The translations under genes and the position numbers were made by a program. From Calonectria ilicicola (taxonomy: Eukaryota; Ascomycota; Sordariomycetes; Hypocreales; Nectriaceae): a DNA stretch of 64,000 nt. Location: assembly GCA_020809705.1 (NCBI GenBank), contig CP085827.1, positions 806,001 to 870,000 of the forward strand, written 5' to 3'. The stretch's first letter is position 1. Each line of letters opens with the position of its first letter. The notes under the pieces are model-generated. The model was not told where the DNA came from. It was given only the letters and a program-made list of their open reading frames with translations, and searched no databases. Shown piece after piece: positions 12,525-25,000 of the stretch.

Positions 12525-13708
12525 GGCGCACTCTAAGCCAACTTTCAGTGTTAAACTAGAGCGGAAAAATTGTTGGAAATGAAGCTACGAAACAAGGAGA
12601 GCATTGGTGTCTTGAGAAGGTAAGATAAATACGACCTTCTAATGAATACACAGCCGGATGTAAGAAGCAGTACTGCGGGGCTGTGGAACTAGGCTGCGTT
12701 CAGCTGACACGTAGTCGCGATAATCAGGTTACTTTGTTTATTCAGTGGCTGACATGCTTCTCAATGACCAATTAGAGCTAGAATACTTGCATTTGCTGTC
12801 TCACCAAGTCAACACACATGCATTAGTCTGAGATATTCGACCAGGACTCAGCCACCGCCTCAATTGGGAGCAACCTTTTTTTGTCGCAGTGCATTTTGAG
12901 GTATTTTTAGCATCAGATTTCGCATTTGACGGGTTCAATACCCGATAATTTGTTTCGACTTTTGAAACTTTTAATGCTATTCATTAATTAATATCCCTTG
13001 TCTTTTTCAAGCAAATTTGATATACCTTGCCATTTTTGAGGCTAGCATTTCACCAATACCTAGTTACAAATTTTAGCCGTCGTAGGGTTACATCAGAGCT
13101 TCTGGCTGGTCAACCTGAGAATTCCGTCTATGGAATTTGCGTTTAATTCTACTAACAAGATATGGCGGGCCTCCACTGACGTAGGTGCCCCTTGTGACTG
13201 TCGACCATGACAATCATGATTGTGCCCCATTGTCATTTTGGTCTGGTTTGGTAAGGCTAGCTTAGTCGGATGATTCGAACACCATAATTGGCATCATTTG
13301 TCACGTAATTGGACTCGGGATGGTTATTCGTCGGTAAAGGTGATCATTCTGCTATTGGAGAAAGCAGTCAATAGGGTCTGCGTTTGTCTGGGCGCACACA
13401 TATATTCACCAAGGGCACATTTACAGTCAGTTAAGACTTACAAGTATTTGAAGAGTAGCCTTAGTTGAGTGCCGGATGAAGCGGCACAACTACAATTCTT
13501 GGAGCCAATGACTTGCCCTCAAAAACGGGAAGAAGAGAGGGAATCTGAGTTAGAAGGCATTTAATTTGTCGACTCCTAAGTACGAGAACTAATAGAGTTT
13601 GTGGCTGTCTATTGACTAAAATAGTCAGGCAGTGCCAACTAAAAAGTCCATACGGTAAGAGAAAAAAGCGACTACACCCTCACACAAGTGGTGGGTTTAG
13701 TTTACATG
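12525..13708. other. Spacer with no gene seen
   Basis: About 1.2 kb between two minus-strand genes. AT-rich, no supported coding frame. The left part is the upstream region of the membrane-protein gene starting at 12524; the right part is the 3' flank of the sugar porter. Confidence 0.5.
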
Positions 13709-15744
13709 TTAAAGCTCATCAGCTTTACTTTGCGTGGATGGCTTACGCCCCAACTCAGTGTCCTGAAGCTTAAGGGACCCAGGATGTTCCTCAATACCAT
13801 CCAACCAAGTATTGGCCGCCGAACCCTCGAAGAGCACATCGACCTCCTCCAATGTCTTGTCTTTTGTTTCTGGAAATAGCCAGAATATTAATAAAAAGAT
13901 AGGAATATTCCAGAGACAATTCATGACATAGTACTTCCAAGATAACTTTTGAATTGCAATGGGGATGCCGTAGGTCATTCCAGTTCCGATGAGATAGCCG
14001 AACGCTTGACAAAAGCCAACACCATAGGCTCTTTGACTGTATTTGAGGATTTCAGGTGGATACGAGTAGTTCAGTAGCATCCTAACATCGTAAATTTTAA
14101 CCTCATATGCAAATTATTTTGGATTGACGTTATTACTAACCAGGATGAAAAAGATGCCCAGTAAAACACAAAGCAAATTGCCACGGAGCCTCTTCCAAAT
14201 GTTTGGTTTCCGGTCACTTCCATACGATTCTGGAGTATAGCCAGGAGAGCAAATGACAATGAGATAATTACAGTGCCCGTTACTAGATATTTTGTTACGT
14301 GTTGTCAGCAATTCGAATTTCGTGCCGGAAGGGGTTTGTACTTGGTCATAAACGGAGCAACATACAGAAAACTAGTCTTCGTCCAAATTTCGAAATAAAA
14401 ACGATACCGAAAATGGAGCAAAGGGCAGCCCACGCCGAAAGGCCCACGTTGATTTTGAGAAGGGCAGAGAGTTCGGTGACACCACTCGCGCTGACAATCA
14501 TGGTAAAGAAATATCTGTTGCGGTTATTCAGAAGTACAGATAAGGCCTGGATTAAGGGACACGTACGGTAAGAAATTGCTTCCATTTAATTGAAAGAAGA
14601 CGTTGGTCAAGACAGCTATGAGGAATCTGCGCAAGTTCGGTGCTTTATACAAATAATTTTCTCAGCTTCACCAAACAAGCGTTGAAGAGGGAGGCTGCGA
14701 TACCTGGAGAGATCAGAGATTTCCATGAACTTCCTTTTTCTGATTGCTGCTCGTATTCTATCGTTTGTTTAATTTGCATAAATTCTGCGAGGATTTCGGG
14801 ATCGTTTGCGTCGCCTTGACGGACCGAGACGAGGACTTCGAAAGCCTTTTGTACATGATACAATTAGACATGTTGTTCCTAGCAGAACCATTGATTTATA
14901 CTAACCTTAGAGGTTTGGTTTTTAGAGATTAGCCATCGAATGCTTTCGGGCGTGAAAGGTAGAACGAGCAATGCAATTGCTGGGCCGACAATGTCTGCCT
15001 GTGACTTGTGTCAGCGGTGTGGAAGGGGGATTGGCTGCTGAATGAAAGGAAAGACATACCATCAGTCCCGCTCTCCACGCCCAGTTAGAACTATTGTTAT
15101 AGATTCCTAAATAGATTATACCACCTATGGTACCTGTAATAGGTAGGCATGCAATCATGGCATTGGTAATTTCTTGTCGGTAACGTGGAGGTGCCACTTC
15201 CATCAGTAGTGAAGGAGCGCCAGTGACGGTAATAACACACGAGAGACCGAGGAGAAACCTGCCAAAGAGAAGTTGAATTACTAGGGTCTGTCAGTGACAT
15301 AATGTTTGCTTTTTGGGGGAGGGAAAGAGTGGAGGATGAGTGATACATGCAAAAAAGAATACTTACTTTCCTGCGCTGATGCTTGTAGAACGGCACCGAC
15401 AAGAGCAATAGCAGATCCAATCATCAATCCTCCTCGCCTGCCCCATTTGTCAAGCACCATGCCGGTAAACAGAACTGAGAATACACAGCCGGCATTGAGA
15501 ATAGACACGGTGAGACCAGCAAGATCGTTGTTAAGTTTGAAGTCTGATTTCCAAGTTAGAAATGAAATAAGACTGGAAACTATCCACTTCAACTGTAAAT
15601 AGAGGAGATGAGAGGGGGCTATTTACAATCTCTAAAACTTTGCATTACATTAAGACTGTTGATAATTGCAACATCCAGTGAAACGATACAAGTGCTGGCG
15701 AGGCACCCAAGTATGGTGATTAGAATCAAACCTGTGGGGCCCAT
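13709..15744 (-). CDS. MFS sugar transporter, 496 aa, nine exons
   Basis: Plasma-membrane sugar/H+ symporter of the major facilitator superfamily. Exons in coding order: 15627-15744, 15367-15543, 15060-15280, 14906-14998, 14704-14845, 14567-14642, 14366-14514, 14141-14282, 13709-14081. All eight joins keep the frame. Family signatures: DKWGRRGG after helix 2, GRFLLG in helix 4, PESIRWL before the central loop, QLNGSNFLPYF in helix 7 (across a splice), KFGRR after helix 8, YPPEIL in helix 10, and PETKDKTLEEVD at the end. The first exon is short (39 aa) and lacks the usual GYD of helix 1, having SLDVA instead; a missing upstream exon is possible. It resembles lactose/hexose-type porters; substrate not predictable. 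It does not neighbour a carbohydrate enzyme. Confidence 0.85.
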
Positions 15745-16459
15745 TGTTGTGGTAATGCACTTTCAGATTTCATTCGCTAAAGTAAATCAGGAGAAATGGT
15801 GTTCGGCGTGTTTTGGTGAGAAAATGACTTCATGGGATATATAAACTTGAGCTACACCTGATATTAATTTGGGTGGGAGAAGGGGCTGCCAAGACTTAAT
15901 AAAAGCGAAAAATACTGAAGCAATCAAGTCTATTGTTTTCGGAAAGACGCGTGTATTTACCGATATCACAATCATCTTTGATGCAAGAAAAAGCAAACGA
16001 TCACACCCAACGTTCTAGAACTAACGGTTTGAGCGGAGAGGGGAGATTAGACCACATTAGTGTACCAAGTACAACGCTTTAAGCAGGCCAAGCCTAATTG
16101 TGCGCAGTAGATTAGACAAAGAACTGGAGAGGCCACTAGTCTTTATTCGATTTAGCCGAACCCCCTCACCAGACCATTGACAGATAAGTAAATGATAATA
16201 GGATGCAGCGTAATTTGGCGTGAGCCACAACCTGGAATTTTCGGCCGACGCTCCGGTGGCGCTTCGAACAAATCAAATCCGATTTGCCATTCTTGGTATG
16301 GATAGTAACCTGATCGTAACACAAAGATACTGGGTTGGGAAGTTGCAAAGTGCGGGGTTACTAGTGAGTTGGTTCGGATCTTCATAACCGCCAATTTGAG
16401 CGGACTTTTAGCCCGAGAGGCCCGAGAGATCTTGTGAGCATAAAAAGCATTATTAGGGG
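15745..16459. promoter_or_regulatory. Divergent spacer between sugar porter and P450
   Basis: Upstream of both the sugar porter (minus, starts 15744) and the P450 (plus, starts 16460). No coding frame is supported. Confidence 0.45.
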
Positions 16460-18288
16460 ATGAAAGTAAACCGAATCGAGCACCCTAGTGCCAGATCCGT
16501 CGATACAATGATTTCTCTACCAGACCCAGCAATGAAACTTCCTGATTTCTTCGGGATAACTGGAATTTTCTTGTTAAGTATCATTATTTCTCCGTTATTA
16601 TGGCTGATTATCTCTTACGGTCGGGTCTTGTATCTGAGGCGGCTGATGCCACCTGGCCCTTTTCCACTTCCCTTTTTCGGCAATGTTGGACAAGTTCCCT
16701 TGGAAAAGCCCTACATGACATTTGAGAAATGGGCAAAGGACTACAATAGCCCTATCATCACTGTCTGGACCGGAAACCGCCCAACTATCATTGTAAACGA
16801 TTGTTGGACTGCCTCTGAGCTAATGGATAAACGCGCCCACATCTATTCGTCACGTCCCCATGCTTATCTTGCAGGTGACATGCTTGACGAGACTGAAAAC
16901 AATCAGACAAGCATGGTATACGGAGATAAATGGAGATTGCATCGAAAGATCACGGTAAGGGATTGTCAAATATTACCTGATTATGTGGGACAGACCTTTG
17001 CTAATATTTGTCTGTCTTTGATGACACTAGCATAGCGCAGTCGGTAGCCAGGCTGTGCGGGGATACCGCGAATTCCAGGCAAATGAATCCAAGATTCTAG
17101 CTCGTGATATTTTGAATCGAGGAGATTTCGTCTCTTCCATTGAACGATACGCATGCTCTGTCGCTGCCATCATAGGGTGGGGACGTCGTATTCGAACGAC
17201 CGAGGATGATCTTGCGAAACTGGCATTATCCTTTGTGCAAAACTCCGCTGGGTTTGCAGCACCTGCTCAGAATCTTGCAGAAGCCTACCCATTAATGCTA
17301 AAACTGCCAGCGTGGATCTATCCTCTGCCTACTCAGCTTTGGAGCGAAGGCCAGCAACTTCTCAAGTATTTCTACGCGCTGAGTGTCGAGGGCGCTCACT
17401 TCAAAGAAGACAGTTTTTCTAAGCGTCTCATTAAACAACAACAGGAGCACAATCTTTCCTATAAAGAAATTGCGAGCTTGACCGGTAATCTCATCGGAGG
17501 CGGTGTGGATACTACAACTACAACCATCATCGTCTTCATCTTTGCCATGTGTGCCTTTCCACGCGTTCAAAAGAAGGCCCAAGAAGAAATCGACCGCGTA
17601 CTGGCTGGAGAGGACCGTCCGCCGTCATGGCAAGATGAAGAATCCATGCCGTACTGCCGGGCGCTTCTGACAGAGATCTTCCGCTGGCGAGCAGCCATTG
17701 CGCTTGGTGGACCTCCACACGCGCCAATTCAAGATGACACCTACGAAGGCATGTTTATACCTGCTGGCACTACAATAATTGGCAATTTGTGGGCAATCCA
17801 TCGTAACCCGCGTGACTACCCCTCGCCAGATGAGGTGCGGCCAGAGCGATTCCTTGATGAACGACAGCCGAACCCAAGCAAGAAGGGCATATTCACATTT
17901 GGCTGGGGCCGACGCGTGTGCAGCGGGCAACCACTAGCCGAGCAGGGAATCTGGTTCACTATTGTGGAGCTTCTATGGGCATTCAGAATGCGATCTGTCG
18001 ATGACCACGTAAGTTAGAAGCACAATCATACAGAGCCTCACGCTGCGTGCAAGGTTCCGCTCATTTATAAGAAAAAGACTAACGAAGGGACTGAAGGGGA
18101 ACAACAAGGACTTGGATATTTTTGCTTTCAACAACAGCCCTGCGCCTCGCCCGCTTCCATTCAAGGTTGAGTTCAAGCCTCGTTCTGATCGGATTGAGGA
18201 AATTGTTCGTCAGGAAGCTTCAAGGGCCGAAATTGAGCTTCGGAGATATGATGTCAATAGCCAGATCACCATTGACGGCATTGAATAA
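16460..18288 (+). CDS. Cytochrome P450 monooxygenase, 554 aa, three exons
   Basis: Exons 16460-16954, 17031-18008 and 18097-18288 (introns 76 and 88 bp, phase 0). An N-terminal membrane anchor (about residues 30-55) is followed by the proline-rich hinge MPPGPFPLPFFGN. The I-helix has GGGVDTTTTT, the K-helix has ExxR in LLTEIFRWR, and the haem loop is FGWGRRVCSGQP with the axial Cys at about 462. The protein is therefore a complete, probably active ER-bound P450. Translation may instead start at the ATG at 16508, which gives a more usual anchor. Family number and substrate cannot be assigned from sequence alone; it resembles fungal OrdA/CYP504-type enzymes in layout. The 3' end converges on the metallophosphoesterase gene. 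Confidence 0.92.
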
Positions 18289-18441
18289 GCGCAAAGACGT
18301 GTTTGAAGCAATCGTTTCTGTTGTCGCAATTAACTACTAGAGTAGAACCAAAGGTCACGAGATAATTTGCCTTCCGTGATTGGGACTCGTTAGAATATGA
18401 CCAGTGCCATGATATGAATCCATTATTCGCTGCATTGTTAC

Positions 18442-19407
18442 TTAGATTTCTACAACTATCGGTTCATTTATGAGGGAATTATGTGGTCCCCCAACGACTG
18501 ATGCATTAACAAAGATCGTGCCCTTTTTGCTGCGCTTTGAGGGTAGAATAAATCTTGTTATTTTTGCCCAAATGACCAAGATCCCCATCCATCCCACCGT
18601 TGTCCAATCACCCCAACCGGTCATTATCTCTTCATATGCTCTTTGCACACCATCTAAAACGACATCTTCACGTCCGTGAGAGGCGTGGATGTGGCCAAAG
18701 ATCACAAGTCGCGGCTTTATTCGGGCGATTTCCTCTGCTAGGTAGGGACAACCGGCTCGATGGAAATTGCGTGCATCGAGGTGATGCTTTGGCGGACCGT
18801 GAGTGACAATAACATCAGGGTTTGTTTCTATAGTGGCGAATCGAGTGAGCCAGTGAGATTCATCGTCAGGCCGATACTGAAAAGCTGATATCCCGTATTG
18901 CGGGGTCCACGGACTGCCAAATATTGTGAGCTTTCGTGGCTTATGATTAGTAGCTGCGTCTTGTGCCCTCGAACGTGGCCCGGTTGATGGAAAGTCCAAC
19001 GTAATACAGTTATCTTGGAGATAAATGATATCCCCCCAATCAAGATCAGATCTTGTTCTGCTCAGGCCATACCGCCTCTCTGGATACTTGGCGAGAAAGG
19101 CGTCATCAAATAGCACATCATGGTTTCCTGCGATGAGGATCTTGTATTTGTGCGGCTGCTCTGATAGCCATCTCAGCTCCATTTGTACTTCCTCAAATGA
19201 CCCATTATCCGTTAGGTCCCCAGCATGAATGACAATATCGCCAGGTGGAAGATCTGGGTGCTTATTGTGGGTGTCGGAAATGCAGATTATCCGAAGAGAA
19301 TTCGAGGTTGGTGATGAATCCACCGTTACTGCGTGGATTGTCCGGAGCTTATCGGCAACCTCCCGCTTCCAGTTCCCGCGGAGTGTGATGCTAGTTAGTG
19401 GCCTCAT
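18442..19407 (-). CDS. Calcineurin-like metallophosphoesterase, 321 aa
   Basis: Intronless. All five metal-ligand blocks of the superfamily are in order: SDTHN (D, H), HAGDLTDNG (D), AGNHD (N, H), VTHGPP (H) and FGHIHASHG (GHxH). This supports a working binuclear metal site hydrolysing phosphoester bonds. The layout is that of the small fungal/animal MPPED-like Ser/Thr-phosphatase-like group. A hydrophobic segment near WMGILVIWAKITRFIL lies between the GHxH block and the C-terminus and may be a membrane contact or structural helix. Natural substrate unknown. Only 153 bp separate its stop from the P450 stop. Confidence 0.9.
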   Translation of the reverse strand: MRPLTSITLRGNWKREVADKLRTIHAVTVDSSPTSNSLRIICISDTHNKHPDLPPGDIVIHAGDLTDNGSFEEVQMELRWLSEQPHKYKILIAGNHDVLFDDAFLAKYPERRYGLSRTRSDLDWGDIIYLQDNCITLDFPSTGPRSRAQDAATNHKPRKLTIFGSPWTPQYGISAFQYRPDDESHWLTRFATIETNPDVIVTHGPPKHHLDARNFHRAGCPYLAEEIARIKPRLVIFGHIHASHGREDVVLDGVQRAYEEIMTGWGDWTTVGWMGILVIWAKITRFILPSKRSKKGTIFVNASVVGGPHNSLINEPIVVEI

Positions 19408-19871
19408 TATCTGTAGTTTAGAGGCCTCCGATACTGAATGAGTCCCATTCTATGGCCTTTTAGAGTCAAGACATACGAGGTTTGTGAGATGGTCTCGAAG
19501 TTGACACCTGTGCCGACCAACCAACAGACTAGACTACATGTAAATGATCTTTTTGCTGACACACCACAAACATGTGGGATGATTGGTCAAACATCTTATC
19601 TCGCTTGACCTAAAGAAAAGTCTGTATAACGTCTTCTGTGTCAGAAATTTGTGACTATCCAGACAATGAAACTCCTCTCAAGGGTCAAGAATATAGGAAA
19701 ATGCTTTCAATAAATAGAGTCACTACTTGATGAATGGAATAAATTACCTTAGTCCCTGAACTGCAATTTTATCTATACCAGCGCCGAAATTTACGCGTGC
19801 CTTCTGATCATTCTATGTCTTGTTGACAAGGTGCCACCACCTAAATCTCTCCCAGTGGTTTTTGCTGTTTC
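19408..19871. other. Spacer with no gene seen
   Basis: Upstream region of the metallophosphoesterase and 3' flank of the rhodopsin-type gene. No coding signal. Confidence 0.5.
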
Positions 19872-21262
19872 TCAACGCCTGAGGTACTCGGTCGAGGCCG
19901 TTTCCATGGTTCTCATTTCGTACTCCACCTTAATGGTGCGACTCTCGACGATGAATCCTGCCTCTATTCTTGGAGGTTCTCCGCTACTGGAACTGTCATC
20001 TAGCTGCTCCCAATCACCACTCCTGATGTTTGTCTTTACAGTCGTTCGGGACATGCCCCTGTCGGTTGGGTTTCGGAAACGATTTCGAGAGGTTCGGCCC
20101 GTGGTGCCTACAACAGGTCCTGTGCCACCGAAAGTAATGATTGAGGGCGGTGTTTGATGGGAGCTCTGTGCCTCGTCCTTGCCAAACCAGCTATAAACGA
20201 GGCGGCGAAGCATCGGAAGTGACCCGGCAATAAGTCCGATACCGCATTCAGCAATAGAAAGAACGATGACGATACCCATGTGAACTATGATTGGTGAATT
20301 TTATTAGCCAGAATACGATTTAATTAGACTTGCAGGAGTACAGAAAGCATACACAAATAATTATTATTGGGCTCTTTGTAATATCTCAAGAGCGGCATTC
20401 GGGCAATAGTAGTCACGGAGGCACTTATGGTGTGGTTAGCCATATTCGCTTTTTCTTCCTAGGCACTCTTTTAACGTAGTCAAGAAATGTACTTACAGTG
20501 CGCCGAGTGTCAAAACCGCAGCTACAGAAATCTTGGTTCCGAGTCTCATGTTGGTTTTCCAAAGAATAAAGATTGGCACAATAGCGCAGGCCCAGTCCGT
20601 GACAATACTCGAAGCCGAAACGAGGTAACTCAGGTTCGTAATGACGTCGGTTGAAGCACACTCGCCAGTGTTCGGGGTCCAGTTTGCGGAAACAGGTCGG
20701 CAGGCTGTCATTACCCCAATAAAGCCAATCAAGGATGTGATGCAAGTCATTACAATTATACCGTATACGACTATTCTATGCGTATGAATGACGGCAATTC
20801 GAAGCAAAGTGATGCAAATCGCACATTTGATGGTGCAGAGCGAAGTAACGTAGAATATCTGCCACAAAATGACGTACTACACGTAATAAGCATCTCGCAT
20901 ATCGAAATCGATAGAAATTTTAAACTCTTACCTTGATTCCTTGGAGTTTCATCGGTGTGTTGAGTAATTCATCCTTAGATCCAAGGCCAACAAATGTGCC
21001 GTACGACACAACGCCACAATCGGCGATGAACAGCACCTGATGCTGTTTGTTAGCGAGTAATACTCAGACCAAAAGGAAAACATACCTGTCCAAGTATCAT
21101 CAAGCCATCGTCAAGACCAAACTGACCGCTTGTGATCCGGGAGAAAGTTCGGAGGACGATGGTGATTAGTGACAAAATTCCCAGCGTACAGGTAATACCA
21201 AGAATAGCCGCCGCAAAGCCTTCGGGTACCAGATGTACAGGCAGCGTTTCTGTGGAAGTCAT
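19872..21262 (-). CDS. Fungal rhodopsin-domain (Pth11-like) membrane protein, 381 aa
   Basis: Exons in coding order: 21086-21262, 20932-21036, 20497-20876, 20353-20423, 19872-20284; all joins keep frame. Seven hydrophobic helices with family landmarks: FGLDDGLMI after helix 1, the stretch around LLRI after helix 3, ACRPVSANW in the second outer loop, a DWACAIVPIFILWK helix 5, and ECGIGLIAGSLPMLRRL in helix 7. The cytoplasmic tail is Ser/Thr-rich and about 90 residues long. There is no CFEM domain. Such proteins are candidate plasma-membrane receptors in filamentous ascomycetes; the ligand is unknown. No retinal-binding lysine motif of true opsins is apparent. Confidence 0.9.
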
Positions 21263-22859
21263 TGTCCTGGTATTACCTTGTGCTTCCCGCCAGCTTACAA
21301 GAAGCTGAAGCTCACGGGTCAGCTTATCCAGTAAACACTGGCGTGGCGGAAGAGGGTTCGAAGAACACAGTTCGAATAAAAACTCGGAGATCGGCCCGCC
21401 CTGCAGGTAAGAAATAGAAAAAAGCCAACTAAAATCTCCCAGTCTCTTCTAGACTACTTGTACGAAGATCTAGAAGGATTTTAGGGGATGTTAACCCGCC
21501 AGCGATCCCCGGCTCACTCCTTGTTTCCCTGGGGCCCGAGAACCAGGTTCGGCAGTTTCCACGCGAAAATTGACATGACGGAGTTCCGGTAATTTGGTTT
21601 CCTTGGGTGGGCGATGTGCTTCCAAGTGTCGGTATGGCCGACCGCAGCGAGCAGCCGCATCAGATCCTACGTTAGACCGCACATCATCCGTCTCCACAAT
21701 GCCTACGTGGTAGGACTACGTAGTAGCAGTCAGAATCCACATAGACTTCTTTTAAACGTGGGCCTTCCGATTCATCTTGTGAGCGGTTCTCGGCGGGTCA
21801 GGTGTATCAACATAAGACCGAACAGGTATTCATACCTAACTTACTGGGAGTCCGATATGGAATCCGCCCCATTCATCTGCTGGCCGTTGGCCCATGCAGC
21901 CAGTTAACGGCCAAATTCAAGGAGCTCCATTTCGCTCTGAATGATTGGCCTTCCCGGAAGTTGGATCTTTCAAGGCCCCTCACGGATTTCCGATTATGGA
22001 TATCGTTGCGCTGATCTGCTCCACTTGGCGCTCGAGAATTCTAGACGTTGTGAAAGATACGACCATAAAAATGGGTGAATCCTGAAGGATCACCGCATGA
22101 TGGCCGGGGAAAAAAAGCGGTAAGAACCGTTCGGAACGGCCCTTGGCCTACGGCTGGCCTGTGCTATATGGCTTTGACATATGCTGTCCCAGCAGAGTAC
22201 AAGGGTCATAATCCTCTCCCCACAGACAGATCTCCACAAACCCCTTGCACCAAAATGAAGCTCGAGGGATGACATCAAGATATCTTTAACAGCATCATGA
22301 CATGTGCAAGATGGCCTCAGTTGTTGCTTGAAACATGTTAAGTCAACTAAGGTCGATAAAAGCAAGCAACTGGTAGGCATCCCTTCGCCATTTACGGGTA
22401 ATTGTTTCGTAGAGAAACACCCCATCAAGCGATGGAGTACGCTGCCAAGAGACCCACCAGTTTCGCCGAGATTTGAGAAAACAGGATAACGCCCATAGCC
22501 CACTTGTTCCCGCGACGTTGTCAATCCACAAAGGAAAATGACTCGTTCGTATTTGCTTGGGTTACATGGTGAATTCATATGATAAAATCCCCGGCTGGGC
22601 CAGAAACCCCCTGCAAGACGCATGTAAAACTTAAATTAGCTTGCATAACGGGGTTCTAAAATGCCAACATGAGCCGCCATTTGTCTATTGAGGTCACAGG
22701 GCATTTTTGGTATTGCCATGTTTGCATTGCTTTTTATTTCTTGCATGCCCATCAACAGTAGCTTCCGAAAGAAATATTTTATCATCAACCTTTGCTCCAT
22801 TAGTTCCAAACTGAGGCCTATCGCCCAGAAAACTAGCAATATCCATTAATCTCGCCAAC
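21263..22859. other. 1.6 kb spacer without supported gene
   Basis: Divergent region between the rhodopsin-type gene and the dehydrogenase. A 177-residue minus frame at 22090-22623 has no domain or splice support. A CTACGTAG palindrome lies near 21716 and an imperfect inverted repeat AACCGTTCGGAACGG near 22126. Confidence 0.45.
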
Positions 22860-23859
22860 ATGTCTGCATTTGGAGGATCAGCAAAATACGCCATTGTCAC
22901 TGGCGGCGGCTCCGGTACGTTGTACGGCGGGAAATGACGAACTTTGTAGCTATTTTTTGTCTGTGCTTTACTCACCCTTTTCTCTACTAGGCATCAGCCT
23001 TGAGTTTGTGAAACTTTTACTAGCAAAGGGTACTTCTGTCATTGTCGGTGATCTTGCACTTCGACCTGAAGCCGAGGAGGTGGCCAAGGCCTACCCTTCA
23101 GACGGAGAGACACGCTTCATCTTCCACAAGACAGATGTAGCCTCGTGGCCTCAGCTATCCTCTCTTTGGAAAGCTGCTTTCGAAGCTTTCCCTCGGATTG
23201 ACCTCGTTGTTCCTGGTGCCGGTGTTTACGAGCCTCCCTTCAGTTCTTTCTGGTTTCCTCCTGGTATTGATGGGTCCCCTTCAGTCGATAACGTTGAAGC
23301 TGAGGCTGGAACCTACAAGACATTTGGCATCAATCTCATGCACCCCATCCGCCTAGCACAGCTTGCACTCAGCTATTGGACCCAGAACAAGATTAAGGGA
23401 AATCTCCTGTTCCTGGGTAGCATTGCTGGCTACACCGCTACTGTTGGCACACCTTACTACTACTCTAGCAAGCATGGCCTGCATGGCTTTGTGAGAAGTC
23501 TTGCCCCGGTACGCGGACGCCTCGGAATCCGCGTGTCTTGCATTGCACCTAGCGCCACGAGATCTCCCCTTTGGGATGCTGAGCACTGCAAAGACAAGCT
23601 CACCAAGAATGATCCCCAACTTGAATCCACATACGTTGCGAAAGTAATGGTGGATGTCTTGGAGGATGACAAGTATGGTGATGGCAACATCATTGAGATT
23701 ATGGACATTGGCACTGCAGAGGAGCCAAAACCCAATGTTCGAGAGGTGCCAGTGCATTTAGTCTACCCTCCTGCCAGTGGAGTTGGTGTACCAACCCTGA
23801 TTTTGGAGGAGGAGAAGCTCTGGAAGCAACTCGAGACTACCGGATTCAAGGCTTATTAA
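22860..23859 (+). CDS. Short-chain dehydrogenase/reductase, 307 aa
   Basis: Exons 22860-22914 and 22991-23859 (intron 76 bp, phase 1, interrupting the nucleotide-binding loop). The splice creates VTGGGSGISLEF, the classical TGxxxGxG motif. An Asp (VGDLAL) after strand beta-2 favours NAD(H) over NADP(H). The active site has Ser in LGSIAGY and YYYSSKHG (Tyr and Lys of YxxxK). Length is slightly above the classical 250 aa because of an insertion after VPGAGVYEPP and a C-terminal extension. Soluble oxidoreductase resembling 15-hydroxyprostaglandin-dehydrogenase-type fungal SDRs; substrate unknown. The first exon is only 55 bp and is easily missed. Confidence 0.92.
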
Positions 23860-25000
23860 ATAAATTTATATCTTTGAGAGAATTCACTTAAAATAAAATG
23901 AATGCTCAGAAAAGAGTTTTTGTCAAAGATAGCTTCCCACTGTCATCATGAATTGTGAGTGGCTGAGGTCCATTGGACTTGTTGCTAGGCAAAATGAGCC
24001 ACGCATCATTATGACATAATGTATTTGTCGTACATGCATAAACTATTGACCTGAGTAGGCAATTAAATGACATAAATTTGGTCTAAAATGGCCAAGTTGC
24101 AAGCAATGATATGGAAAGATGGACATGCTCTTGGGTCTGTAATAGTCGAGTTCCATCGGCTTGCAAGGCGTCTAACTTTTGGGAAGTACTGTGTAAAATA
24201 ATACATCTTTAGATCCCCAAATTTGGGTTGGTTGGCGACGTCATTATCGACAAGACCTTTGCCAAGTGTCATCTATACAACACCAGGCGCCCAATAGTGA
24301 TTGTGACTATCCACCATCATCATGTTCACGGCTCTCCGCCTGGAATGACACACTAAATAAAATCATACCATTCGTTTTATTATCAATTCAATGACATAAA
24401 ATATAATTTTAAATGTCAAGATGCAAAGTCAACAGGAGACAGTCCAACAGCAGCTTAGGGGCTTATTTTGGGGCTTACCCACGGTCTGTCAAATGAGCCC
24501 GAAATCTACCTAACCAGATTTGGAAGTGTTCTGGCGAGACCTTTCCCATATAGGAAAGGGGCGTGTTTATGTGGGGACTCGGAGACTGTGCATATGAGTT
24601 GACTTATTTTCTTTGGCTCTTCAGGACAGAACCTGAGGATGTTGTGGTCATGACGAGAGACAGGTTTGTCATTGCAATGACTGTGCGAACATGAGATATG
24701 CTTGCCTGAATTTCCCTCTAGCTTTTATGATTGAATACAGTATGTTGACCATTCCTTATCCAAAACTACCAAAACATGATCGGCGGCCTTGTGTGAGTGT
24801 CATTGTTGCTTAAGTGGGTCCAGGTTGATGTCAAGCGCAGCCACACACGAAGACATGGTTCACTCAGCTTGAAGTTGCGAGTGACGATAAATACTTGCCT
24901 CTTTCCCTTCAGGACTGTATTGAAACATCACTGAATAACCACTTTACCTCAGATATTCATCAAGGCCTAAGTTCCAGTACCACTTATTTCCATATTCAAC
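23860..25000. other. Spacer with no gene seen
   Basis: AT-rich 1.1 kb. GGGGCTTA is directly repeated at 24458-24480. Right end is the promoter of the gene at 25001, with an ATAAATA stretch about 105 bp upstream. No coding frame is supported. Confidence 0.45.

Noticed and set aside
10712..21262. Secondary-metabolite cluster built around the P450 and transporter
   Set aside because: No PKS, NRPS, terpene cyclase, prenyltransferase or methyltransferase is present; the gene mix does not form a pathway.
22090..22623. 177-residue minus-strand frame
   Set aside because: No domain, no hydrophobic or repeat pattern, no splice partner, and a neighbouring plus-strand frame of similar quality overlaps it.
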